NCBI GenBank assembly: GCA_021200395.1
Contig: JAJQGQ010000200.1
Coordinates: forward strand, 1-11,562
Direction of reading: 5' to 3'
Source of the DNA: Erysipelotrichaceae bacterium
GTDB taxonomy: Bacteria > Bacillota_I > Bacilli_A > Erysipelotrichales > Coprobacillaceae
DNA: 11,562 bases
In this document: piece after piece, positions 1 to 6,822 of the stretch
How positions within the stretch are numbered: position 1 is the stretch's first letter
How the letters are laid out: each line of letters starts with the position of its first letter
Translations under genes and position numbers: made by a program
The notes under the pieces: generated by a model
Told to the model about the DNA's origin: nothing
Database searches by the model: none
The model's input: only the letters and a program-made list of their open reading frames with translations

Positions 1-529
1 GCGTATTAGTAATATTATAATCATCAAATATATCGCTATAATTATCATTGTCATTAATATAATATGTATTCATTTGATATGAATAATATTCGCATAGTTT
101 AATAATTTCTTCTTCAAATGCTTCATTACCGTTTTCTTTTCCAAGATATACTAATGTAACATTATCACTATCTACAACAATTTCATCCAAAGAAATACCT
201 TGTAACCACTTACTTTCAATATAATCTGTTTTCACAATAGGATAATCTTTAGAAAAACGATAATAATAAAATATGAAAACAAAACCTGCTAGAGTAAATA
301 AACAAAGTATTAATTTAGCCGTTTTCTTTTTATGAACAATGATAAAACCATATATAAACAATAAAGCAAATATCGATAAGAAAAAACCTGTCCATATCAT
401 ATTATCTATTCTATGGGGTATATTCATATAGGCATCCCTTATATAACCATAATGTATAAGTATAAAAGTGTGAATACCTACAAGTAATAACGGCATAATA
501 AGTAGAGCTTTATTTACAATCTTATGCAT
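1..529 (-). CDS. membrane protein with thioredoxin-like C-terminal domain, 3' end outside window
   Basis: Reading from an ATG at 529 towards base 1, 176 codons stay open and the gene leaves the window, so the C-terminus is missing. The start has an AAGAGG ribosome binding site just upstream and overlaps the end of the DUF2500 gene by 8 bp, so the two are probably translationally coupled. Three hydrophobic segments are visible (about residues 8-27, 45-66 and 73-92). A hydrophilic domain follows from about residue 95. Within it the stretch around 118-158 (VTLVYLGKENG, then an acidic helix, then MNTYYIN) has the strand-turn-helix-strand look of thioredoxin-like proteins such as bacteriocin transport accessory proteins, but the usual Cys pair is replaced by E-N-G-N. 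The domain assignment is inference from this pattern. The membrane topology is better supported. Confidence 0.7.
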   Translation of the reverse strand, partial: MHKIVNKALLIMPLLLVGIHTFILIHYGYIRDAYMNIPHRIDNMIWTGFFLSIFALLFIYGFIIVHKKKTAKLILCLFTLAGFVFIFYYYRFSKDYPIVKTDYIESKWLQGISLDEIVVDSDNVTLVYLGKENGNEAFEEEIIKLCEYYSYQMNTYYINDNDNYSDIFDDYNITNT

Positions 530-893
530 AATAACCTCTTTCAAATTCTAAATATCTTGTTCCTTGAAAAGTTAAATTTCCTTTATCTCCTTCTACTAAC
601 ATACCATATTCCTTACCTTTAACACTAAACTCTATTCTATCACTACTTGATACCTCAAAAGTAACATAATAATAGGTAGTAGATGAAAAAGTAGCTGTAT
701 TATTCATGTTTTGATGATAATAATTTGTTTGTGTTCGTTTGGATACAACTGTAGCTTCTACTGTTAATCTTGGAGAATGGTTATTTGTATGCCAAGTATT
801 TATACTATTAAAGATATTATATACAAACATACTAATAACAATAAAGAATATAAGTATAAATATGATCCCAAAAAATCCTGTCTCAAATATCAT
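522..893 (-). CDS. DUF2500 domain-containing membrane protein
   Basis: The 123-residue protein has one N-terminal membrane segment (about residues 6-28) and a small soluble domain containing SPRLTVEATVVSKR, YYYVTFEV, EYGMLVEGD and LTFQGTRYLEFER. These are the hallmarks of the DUF2500 family, whose molecular role is unknown. Length and architecture match full-length family members, so the gene looks intact. The ATG at 893 is preceded by AGGAGG at a spacing of 7, a very strong start. The next gene on the strand begins inside its last codons, so the pair forms a short operon transcribed away from the lysR-type regulator. A role in the cell envelope is likely from topology, but nothing more specific can be read from the sequence. 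Confidence 0.88.
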   Translation of the reverse strand: MIFETGFFGIIFILIFFIVISMFVYNIFNSINTWHTNNHSPRLTVEATVVSKRTQTNYYHQNMNNTATFSSTTYYYVTFEVSSSDRIEFSVKGKEYGMLVEGDKGNLTFQGTRYLEFERGYYA

Positions 894-1006
894 GATTTTT
901 CCTCCTATATATCTTCATTATAAAAGATTGTTATGGAAAACATGTGAAAGATTATCATATGGAAAAAGATTGTAAAATAAGATACAATATAAAAGAGGTA
1001 GATATT

Positions 1007-1888
1007 ATGGAAATAAGAACATTAGAATACTTTTTAATGGTTGCGAAAGAAGAAAATATTACACATGCTGCTCAACAATTACATATTGCTCAACCATCAT
1101 TATCAAGAGCACTTATGCAATTAGAAGAAGAAATGGGACAGCAATTATTCATACGTGGTAAACGTAAAGTAACATTAACACAAGCAGGTGTTTTGTTTAA
1201 AAGAAGAGCTGAAGAAATAATGAGTTTGGTTGATAAAACACAACAGGAAATGTGGAATGATATGGAATTAAGTGGTGAAATATATATAGGTATTGGAGAA
1301 TTTTATGCTACTGATATTCTCTTGCCAAAATTGATTACCTCTTTTACACAAAAATATCCACAAGTGACTTATCATATTTATAGTGGTAATGCTGATTCTA
1401 TCAAGGAACGTATTGATCATGGTACAATCGATATAGGAATATTATTAGAACCTGTAGAAGTCGATAAATATGATTTCGTTCGTTTACCTTACAATGAAAC
1501 ATGGGGATTAATTACATCAAAAGATAATCCATTATCATCCAAAGAATATGTCACATCCAATGATCTTATTAACATTCCTCTATCATGGCCTGAACGTCTA
1601 GCCATCCAAAACGAACTCATAAGCTGGTTCCACGATGATTATCAACATCTCAACTTTATCGCTACTACAAACGCTATGACAAATATGATACCTCTTATTA
1701 AAGCTAATATATGCAGTGGTATCAATAATGAAGGGGCCTTTGTGAATCATTCAATGGAACAAATTTGTTTTATACCATTGTATCCAAAGCTCACAACCAG
1801 TACTGTATTAGTTTGGAAAAAGAATCAAACTTTATCTCCATTATTACAACATTTCATTAATGAAGTTTATCATGTTTTAAAACTATAA
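1007..1888 (+). CDS. LysR-family transcriptional regulator
   Basis: This is a 293-residue LysR-type regulator. The N-terminal winged helix-turn-helix is at about residues 1-60 (MEIRTLEYFLMVAKEENITH, then AAQQLHIAQPSLSRAL with the recognition helix near 28-37). A periplasmic-binding-protein-like effector domain fills about 88-290. The frame stays open upstream to 944, but the ATG at 1007 is chosen because AAAGAGG lies 8 bases before it and because LysR proteins begin just before the RTLEYF motif. Length is normal for the family. A transporter gene follows 90 bp downstream on the same strand, and LysR proteins often control a neighbouring gene, so it probably regulates that MFS transporter; the effector is unknown. 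It is divergent from the DUF2500 pair, sharing a short 113-bp intergenic region. Confidence 0.93.
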   Translation: MEIRTLEYFLMVAKEENITHAAQQLHIAQPSLSRALMQLEEEMGQQLFIRGKRKVTLTQAGVLFKRRAEEIMSLVDKTQQEMWNDMELSGEIYIGIGEFYATDILLPKLITSFTQKYPQVTYHIYSGNADSIKERIDHGTIDIGILLEPVEVDKYDFVRLPYNETWGLITSKDNPLSSKEYVTSNDLINIPLSWPERLAIQNELISWFHDDYQHLNFIATTNAMTNMIPLIKANICSGINNEGAFVNHSMEQICFIPLYPKLTTSTVLVWKKNQTLSPLLQHFINEVYHVLKL

Positions 1889-1909
1889 CAAACCATAGAT
1901 AATAGATAT

Positions 1910-1938
1910 TAGACATTAATAAATATATCACTTAAAAT
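1910..1938 (+). promoter_or_regulatory. candidate sigma-A promoter for the MFS transporter
   Basis: TAGACA (1910-1915) and TAAAAT (1933-1938) are separated by 17 bases; each hexamer matches the consensus at five of six positions. Transcription would begin near 1945, inside the left arm of the hairpin at 1934-1966, so this transcript would lack the complete hairpin while readthrough from the regulator gene would carry it. This is inference from sequence alone; AT-rich DNA gives many chance matches. Confidence 0.4.
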
Positions 1939-1968
1939 ATAGACATCTTTTAGATGTCTATATTTTTT
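1934..1968 (+). terminator. perfect 15-bp hairpin with T run after the lysR-type gene
   Basis: Bases 1934-1948 and 1952-1966 are perfectly complementary with a 3-base TTT loop, and T residues run from 1963 to 1968. The most likely role is an intrinsic terminator of the regulator gene, although the stem is AT-rich (ATAGACATCT core) and the T run is partly in the stem. The AGGAGG ribosome binding site of the transporter starts at the very next base, so the hairpin could also affect translation of readthrough transcripts. Confidence 0.65.
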
Positions 1969-1978
1969 AGGAGGATGT

Positions 1979-3190
1979 ATGGAAAACAAGGGTATTAAAT
2001 ATTGGTTGGTATTATTAAGTTGTTGTGGTTTAACCGCAAGTAGTATTGGCATTGTCATGAATACGATTGGCGTATTTTACACACCAGTTTCAACCGCTTT
2101 GAATGTATCACAAGGAACATTTACTTTACATGCAACATTTTGTATTTTAGCGACAGCTTTTACTGTTTTAATCGTTCCTCGTATTATGAAAAAAATACCA
2201 TTAAAGTTGATGGTATTCATTGGTGTAAGCCTTACAAGTTTAGCGACTTTTGCGATGGGATTATCTCATCATATTGTACTTTTCTATATTTTAGGGATTA
2301 TAAGAGGAATAGGTGCTGCCTTGTATGGTGTTGTCCCTGTTACTATTGTTATTAATAATTGGATTTATAAAAATAATGGTTTGGCAACCTCTATTGCATT
2401 ATGTTTTAGTGGAGTAGCTGGAGCATTATTATCCCCTGTTTTTAGTTCGTTAATTGAATCCATAGGTTGGGAATATACATATTTTATTGTTGGGATTATT
2501 TCATTTGTATTAGCATTACCATTTTTATTATTTCCTTTTAAAGAAAGACCAGAGGATGAAAATAAATTACCTTATATGATGGATGAATCATTAGTGGATC
2601 AAATACAATTTGAAAATAATGATGTTCAATTCAATTCATTTCAATTAAAATTTATTTTATTTTTTATAGTAGGTATCTTATTAAATGCCATTACTGGTAT
2701 GGGTTCTCATTTCCCTACTTATGCTTTAAGTATTGGTTTTAATGCAACATTGGGTTCATTGATGTTATCAGCAACTATGGTTGGAAATATTGGTTTTAAG
2801 TTTGTGATTGGTGTATTATCTGATACATTTGGGATTATTAAAGCTGTCTATATAATGATTATCATTAATATTATTTCTTTATTGATGTTTATATTTTTGA
2901 AAAACGAAATTACTTTATTAATAGCAGCTTTTCTATTCGGATCAATTTATTCTATTACAGCAGTAGGGATTGCTATTATGACAAGAAGATTCTTTGGTGA
3001 ATTGAATTATTCTAGTGCTTATGCAAATATTCAATTTGGATGTAATTTTGGTGTCGCTTTTGCGGTTAGTTTGATAGGCTTTATTTATGATTTCACCGAT
3101 TCCTATAGCTTGATCTTTGTAATTGGATTAAGTATTGGTATTTTAACAATCATTCTTTTAAATATAATCAAACGTATGAAAACCATATAA
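1979..3190 (+). CDS. MFS transporter (12 TM, oxalate/formate-antiporter-like)
   Basis: The 403-residue polytopic protein has about twelve hydrophobic segments in two six-helix halves and a hydrophilic central loop at about residues 187-220 (starting KERPEDENKLPY). This is the major facilitator layout. The ERPE motif after TM6, GIIRGIGAALYG in TM4 and the NNWIYKNNGLATSIA loop and helix resemble oxalate/formate antiporter-type and monocarboxylate-type members, but the substrate cannot be assigned. The ATG at 1979 follows AGGAGG at a short spacing of 4. The gene lies 90 bp after the LysR regulator on the same strand, suggesting regulated uptake or efflux of a small anionic metabolite. No convincing terminator is seen between its stop and the feo promoter. 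Length is typical and the gene appears intact. Confidence 0.85.
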   Translation: MENKGIKYWLVLLSCCGLTASSIGIVMNTIGVFYTPVSTALNVSQGTFTLHATFCILATAFTVLIVPRIMKKIPLKLMVFIGVSLTSLATFAMGLSHHIVLFYILGIIRGIGAALYGVVPVTIVINNWIYKNNGLATSIALCFSGVAGALLSPVFSSLIESIGWEYTYFIVGIISFVLALPFLLFPFKERPEDENKLPYMMDESLVDQIQFENNDVQFNSFQLKFILFFIVGILLNAITGMGSHFPTYALSIGFNATLGSLMLSATMVGNIGFKFVIGVLSDTFGIIKAVYIMIIINIISLLMFIFLKNEITLLIAAFLFGSIYSITAVGIAIMTRRFFGELNYSSAYANIQFGCNFGVAFAVSLIGFIYDFTDSYSLIFVIGLSIGILTIILLNIIKRMKTI

Positions 3191-3233
3191 TACAGTATTT
3201 TCCCATAAACTCCGACAATATAAATATTTATGA

Positions 3234-3262
3234 TTGATTTCTACATTATTCGATTATATAAT
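3234..3262 (+). promoter_or_regulatory. sigma-A promoter of the feo operon
   Basis: TTGATT (3234-3239) and a perfect TATAAT (3257-3262) are spaced by 17 bases and lie 26 bp before the feoA start codon. This is the best promoter match in the left half of the window. Confidence 0.7.
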
Positions 3263-3273
3263 CTAGGATAATC
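3252..3273 (+). promoter_or_regulatory. candidate iron-repressor operator over the feo -10 box
   Basis: GATTATATAATC (3252-3263) is a perfect 12-bp palindrome covering the -10 box, followed after 3 bases by GATAATC (3267-3273). Three consecutive GATAAT-like hexamers in alternating orientation are the usual form of a Fur box. Placement over the -10 would allow repression when iron is replete. A DtxR-family site is an alternative, and the identity of the regulator is inference. Confidence 0.4.
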
Positions 3274-3287
3274 AAAGGAGTGGTTGT

Positions 3288-3512
3288 ATGGATTTAAAAG
3301 ATGCTCAAATTGGTCATGACTATAAAGTATTAGATATATCATTACCTATAAATCTAGAAAGACGATTAGAAGCATTAGGTATGACAAAAGAAACAACAAT
3401 AACAGTACAAAATAGGAAGGGTAAAGGTATCCTTATTATCAAATTAAGAGGCACAAGATTTGCTTTGGGTCTTAATATTACAGAAAATATTAAGGTTGAA
3501 GAGGTGATATAA
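3288..3512 (+). CDS. feoA: ferrous iron transport protein A
   Basis: The 74-residue protein is a single FeoA domain with an SH3-like beta fold. LERRLEALGMTKETTITV is the family's typical sequence around the conserved leucine-gly turn, and RGTRFALGLNITENIKV is the typical C-terminal strand region. FeoA is a cytosolic accessory protein thought to modulate the FeoB GTPase/transporter. An AAAGGAG ribosome binding site lies 7 bases before the ATG. Its stop is one base before the feoB start, and the feoB ribosome binding site (GAGGTGAT, 3501-3508) lies inside its last codons, so the two are tightly coupled in one operon. Length is normal. Confidence 0.93.
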   Translation: MDLKDAQIGHDYKVLDISLPINLERRLEALGMTKETTITVQNRKGKGILIIKLRGTRFALGLNITENIKVEEVI

Positions 3513-3513
3513 T

Positions 3514-5550
3514 ATGTCTGAAGAAATGACCATTGGTTTTATAGGAAATCCAAATTGTGGTAAAACAACATTGTTTAATGCCTATACTGGTGCTAACCTT
3601 AAAGTCGCTAACTGGCCTGGCGTTACCGTTGAAAAGGTTGCTGGAGTGATTAAACAACATGACATGACGATTAATTTGGTGGATTTACCTGGTACATACA
3701 GTTTAACTTCTTATACGATGGAAGAGATTATATCTCGTAATTTTATATTGAGTGATGAAGTTGATGTTATTATTAATGTTGTTGATGCTTCTTCATTAGA
3801 AAGAAGTTTGTATTTAACTTTACAGTTATTAGAGTTAGGTAAACCTGTTGTTTTGGCTTTGAATATGATGGATATTGTTGAAAAGCGTGGTATGGAAATT
3901 GATTTACATAGATTACCTGAAATGTTAGGTATTCCTGTGATTCCTGTTTCTGCAAGAAAGAGAAGAGGTTTGGATATTCTTTTACATGCTGCGATTCATC
4001 ATAAAGATAGTACACATGCAGATCGTTTGATTCATCAGCATAAAAATGTCTCTCATCATAAACATAATCATCACAAAGACTATGCTTGTGTTTATAGTGA
4101 TGAGATTGAAGATTTGATTGATGTTATTATACCTGAACTTAAAAAGAATTATCCTGATATGAATAATTATAGATGGCATGCTATCAAATATCTAGAAGGA
4201 GATCAAGAAATACGTGAGAAATATCCTTTATCAAATATATCTACAAAAAACTATGGTTCTCAAATCATTAATGAAAAGTATGATTTTATTGATGAAGTGA
4301 TTCAAGAAACATTATTACATAAAGAAGAACAAGATATATTTACTGAAAAAGTAGATTACTGGTTAACTCATAAAATATGGAGTATCCCTATTTTCTTATT
4401 AATAATGGCTTTTATATTCTTTTTAACTTTTACGATTGGAGATTGGATTAAGGGTTATTTAGAAATAGGTATTAATTTTATCTCTGATTTTATTAGTTAT
4501 GGTTTTGAAATCGCTGATGTTGGCGAAATGTTAACATCTTTGGTTGTTGATGGTATTGTCGCAGGGGTTGGAACGATTATTACGTTTTTACCTAATATCC
4601 TTATTTTGTTTTTATGTTTAGCATTACTAGAAGATAGTGGTTATATGGCTAGGGTTGCTTATGTTATGGAAGGCATTATGAGTAAGCTTGGTTTATCTGG
4701 TAAAGCGTTTATTCCTATGTTATTAGGTTTTGGTTGTACTGTACCTGCCATTATGTCATCACGTACTTTAGAGAATACAAAAGATAGACTAAAAGTTATG
4801 TTGATTACGCCTTTTATGAGCTGTAATGCTAGATTAACCATCTACATTTTGTTTGCTGAAATGTTCTTTCCTAATAATGCAATGATTGTTGCTTATTCAA
4901 TGTATTTGATTGGTATAGTGGTTGCTATTGTGGTTGCTGCCATTATGCATTTGATTGATAAAAGTGAAAATACCAATTATCTTCTTATAGAACTACCAGA
5001 ATACAAAACACCTGATCCTCGAACTGTTGCTATTTATGTATGGGAAAAGATTAAAGATTACTTAGTAAAAGCAGGTACAACGATATTCCTTGCAACTTTA
5101 ATTATTTGGTTTATTTTACATCTTGGTATGGATGGCTATACAGCTGATTCTACAACAAGTTTTGGGGCTATGCTAGGTAAAATAGTGACACCAATATTTG
5201 CCCCTATAGGTTTAGGCTTCTGGCAGATTGTCGTAGCTTTAATTGCTGGAATATCTGCTAAGGAAGTTGTTGTATCAAGTTGCGCCGTTTTATTTGGTAT
5301 TGCGAATACAAGTACAGTGGAAGGTATGAATAGCTTCTTAACGGCTTTAAATAGTATTGGTTTTACTTCACTTAATGCTTTTTGTTTAATGGTATTTTGT
5401 TTATTGTATATTCCTTGTGCAGCTGCTTTAGCCACTGTTAGAAAGGAATCTGGTAGTACACGTTTTATGGTATTATCAGCATTATTTCAATTAGGTGTAG
5501 CCTGGATAGTTACATTTATTGTCTATCAAATAGGTTTATTAATATTATGA
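3514..5550 (+). CDS. feoB: ferrous iron transporter FeoB (GTPase-coupled)
   Basis: This 678-residue FeoB imports Fe(II) across the cytoplasmic membrane. The N-terminal G domain is intact: G1 GNPNCGKT (11-18), switch I NWPGVTVE (33-40), G3 DLPG (57-60), G4 NMMD (117-120) and G5 SAR (146-148). A helical regulatory domain follows to about residue 280. The membrane part begins near residue 290 and contains both gate regions, the first with GFGCTVPAIMSSRTLEN and the second near ISAKEVVVSSCAVLFG. Between the G domain and the helical domain sits an unusual His-rich stretch (158-187, eleven His in thirty residues, including HHKHNHH), which could bind metal. The gene is preceded by feoA and overlaps the next small gene by 4 bp (ATGA). 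Family length is usually somewhat over 600 residues, so it is complete. Confidence 0.96.
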   Translation: MSEEMTIGFIGNPNCGKTTLFNAYTGANLKVANWPGVTVEKVAGVIKQHDMTINLVDLPGTYSLTSYTMEEIISRNFILSDEVDVIINVVDASSLERSLYLTLQLLELGKPVVLALNMMDIVEKRGMEIDLHRLPEMLGIPVIPVSARKRRGLDILLHAAIHHKDSTHADRLIHQHKNVSHHKHNHHKDYACVYSDEIEDLIDVIIPELKKNYPDMNNYRWHAIKYLEGDQEIREKYPLSNISTKNYGSQIINEKYDFIDEVIQETLLHKEEQDIFTEKVDYWLTHKIWSIPIFLLIMAFIFFLTFTIGDWIKGYLEIGINFISDFISYGFEIADVGEMLTSLVVDGIVAGVGTIITFLPNILILFLCLALLEDSGYMARVAYVMEGIMSKLGLSGKAFIPMLLGFGCTVPAIMSSRTLENTKDRLKVMLITPFMSCNARLTIYILFAEMFFPNNAMIVAYSMYLIGIVVAIVVAAIMHLIDKSENTNYLLIELPEYKTPDPRTVAIYVWEKIKDYLVKAGTTIFLATLIIWFILHLGMDGYTADSTTSFGAMLGKIVTPIFAPIGLGFWQIVVALIAGISAKEVVVSSCAVLFGIANTSTVEGMNSFLTALNSIGFTSLNAFCLMVFCLLYIPCAAALATVRKESGSTRFMVLSALFQLGVAWIVTFIVYQIGLLIL

Positions 5551-5672
5551 AATATCTAGTTATATTGCTTATTCTTATAATGGTTATAGCTAGTATACAC
5601 TATCTTATAAAGAATAAAAACAAATGTACAAGCTGTCCTTTAAAAGGGCATTGTGAAACCCCAGATAAGTAG
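5547..5672 (+). CDS. FeoB-associated Cys-rich membrane protein
   Basis: A 41-residue gene begins in the ATGA overlap with the feoB stop codon. It encodes one membrane helix (about residues 3-20, KYLVILLILIMVIAS), a basic stretch KNKNK, then a cysteine cluster C-T-S-C-x5-C (residues 27-36) and a short tail. This matches the FeoB-associated Cys-rich membrane proteins that end many Firmicutes feo operons and are thought to help FeoB, perhaps replacing FeoC; a metal or Fe-S ligand role for the cysteines is inferred. Translation is probably coupled to feoB, since no separate ribosome binding site is obvious. The stop codon lies in the loop of the operon terminator. Confidence 0.85.
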   Translation: MKYLVILLILIMVIASIHYLIKNKNKCTSCPLKGHCETPDK

Positions 5673-5691
5673 TTTATCTGGGGCTATTTTT
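5659..5691 (+). terminator. rho-independent terminator of the feo operon, shared with convergent gene
   Basis: CCCCAGATAA (5659-5668) pairs perfectly with TTATCTGGGG (5674-5683) around a 5-base loop, followed by CTATTTTTA. The stop codon of the small Cys-rich gene is in the loop and the stop codon of the convergent VanZ-family gene is in the right arm, so both convergent transcripts end here. The T run favours termination of the plus-strand transcript. Confidence 0.9.
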
Positions 5692-6231
5692 ATTGATTAT
5701 TTTGTTTGTTAATATCATCCATATTTTATAAACAATATATCCTATAACACCACCAATAGTATTAAACAACAAATCATTAATATCACATGTTCGATAACCT
5801 ACACCAATCCAAAAATAGGAAATTGATAATTGTAATAATTCAATAATCAAGCTAAAGACGAATGAATATAATGCTATCTTTTTAAGATTATATTGTCCTT
5901 TAAATGCTAACGGAAATAAAAAGCCAAAAGGCATCAACATAATAATATTTAATAACCACTCTCTTATAACGTAATAATTAAAATGTGTGATACCATTGAT
6001 GAGAGGAATAATATTAATCATATCAACAGCATGATTTTTATATGCTTCTCTTGACATTTGTGATAAAGGTAATGGTAATAATGTATAAGAAAATACCATA
6101 CCTAAATAACAACAAAATAATAGATAAAATATAATATTCTTATTTTCTCTCTTATATCTTATAAAATATATTACTAATCCAACAATTACACCAACAACTC
6201 CCCATAATGGTGATTGATCTAAGCCATCCAT
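5674..6231 (-). CDS. VanZ-family integral membrane protein
   Basis: The 185-residue protein has about five membrane segments and the VanZ-like family signatures: INIIPLINGI, NIIMLMPFGFLFPLAF and, near the C-terminus, IIELLQL followed by CDINDLLFNTIGGVIGYI. The founding member, VanZ, gives low-level teicoplanin resistance, but most homologues in gut Firmicutes have unknown function, so resistance should not be assumed. The frame is open to 6315, but the ATG at 6231 is chosen because GGAGG lies 6 bases upstream; the longer version would overlap the NUDIX gene. It lies 58 bp downstream of that gene and may be cotranscribed with it. It converges on the feo operon. Confidence 0.85.
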   Translation of the reverse strand: MDGLDQSPLWGVVGVIVGLVIYFIRYKRENKNIIFYLLFCCYLGMVFSYTLLPLPLSQMSREAYKNHAVDMINIIPLINGITHFNYYVIREWLLNIIMLMPFGFLFPLAFKGQYNLKKIALYSFVFSLIIELLQLSISYFWIGVGYRTCDINDLLFNTIGGVIGYIVYKIWMILTNKIINKNSPR

Positions 6232-6289
6232 ATTCTTCCTCCATATGTATTGATTATAAACAATATATATGGAATTTTTGTGAAAATAA

Positions 6290-6742
6290 TTAATTATCCC
6301 ATCCATATTCACCATAATATATATGATTCAAATAATTATTGAATGACCATAATCGATCATCTATTAAATTATCAGGTAAGTTATTTAAAGGAAACCATTG
6401 TAGTTCTTCACATTTATTTGGTTCATTTATCATAGGTGTTCCTTCATAATGTGTTACTAGAAAATAGGTATCATAATATATTGTACCAAATACTTTGTCT
6501 TTTCTATGCGTCATTGTCATAAATTCTAAATCTTTTTCTAGTATATCAATATTTAATTCTTCCTTGAATTCACGTACCATTGCCGTTGTAAGCTTTTCCA
6601 AATCTTCTACATGTCCTGTTGCAGCAAAGTCATAATAACCATCTCTATATCCTGTATTTTGTCTTTTTTGTAATAATATTTGATTATCCTGAATAATGAC
6701 ACCAAATACTGCTGATGGTGTCGTAAATCTGTTTTTCTTCAT
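6290..6742 (-). CDS. NUDIX hydrolase
   Basis: This 150-residue single-domain NUDIX protein has an intact Nudix box at about residues 43-66: G-x5-E-x7-REFKEEL, supplying the metal-binding REXXEE glutamates. It is preceded by GYRDGYYDFAATGHVE, a form seen in nucleoside-diphosphate-linked-substrate pyrophosphatases. The usual glycine after REXXEEL is Asn here, a common tolerated variant. The substrate cannot be assigned; a nucleotide sanitising or cofactor hydrolysis role is typical of the family. The ATG at 6742 has AAAGGAT about 8 bases upstream. It probably forms a transcription unit with the VanZ-family gene that follows. Confidence 0.9.
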   Translation of the reverse strand: MKKNRFTTPSAVFGVIIQDNQILLQKRQNTGYRDGYYDFAATGHVEDLEKLTTAMVREFKEELNIDILEKDLEFMTMTHRKDKVFGTIYYDTYFLVTHYEGTPMINEPNKCEELQWFPLNNLPDNLIDDRLWSFNNYLNHIYYGEYGWDN

Positions 6743-6770
6743 TTCGATTCATCCTTTCTACAATCATTGT

Positions 6771-6799
6771 AACATAAAGGATAAAAAATGAAATGTCAA
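6771..6799 (-). promoter_or_regulatory. candidate promoter of the NUDIX-VanZ unit
   Basis: On the minus strand a perfect TTGACA (6799-6794) is followed after 17 bases by TATGTT (6776-6771), with TACAAT overlapping just downstream. The -35 box is also the right arm of the candidate terminator of the upstream dehydrogenase remnant. Confidence 0.5.
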
Positions 6800-6813
6800 T
6801 CTTGTTGACACTT
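6784..6813 (-). terminator. candidate terminator of the alcohol dehydrogenase remnant
   Basis: On the minus strand AAGTGTCAA and TTGACATTT (6813-6791) form a 9-bp stem with one G-T wobble and a CAAGA loop, followed by CATTTTTTA. It begins ten bases after the dehydrogenase stop codon. The stem is weak, with few G-C pairs. Confidence 0.5.
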
Positions 6814-6822
6814 CTACACTAA

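Noticed and set aside
739..975. Plus-strand frame overlapping the DUF2500 gene
   Set aside because: It is antisense to a well-supported gene and has no family resemblance.
944..1006. Longer N-terminus of the LysR regulator from the ATG at 944
   Set aside because: No ribosome binding site at 944, and LysR proteins begin at the MEIRTLEYF segment, which has its own AAAGAGG site.
3773..5435. Several minus-strand frames inside feoB
   Set aside because: They are antisense shadows of an intact, fully recognisable feoB and have no ribosome binding sites or protein-like features.
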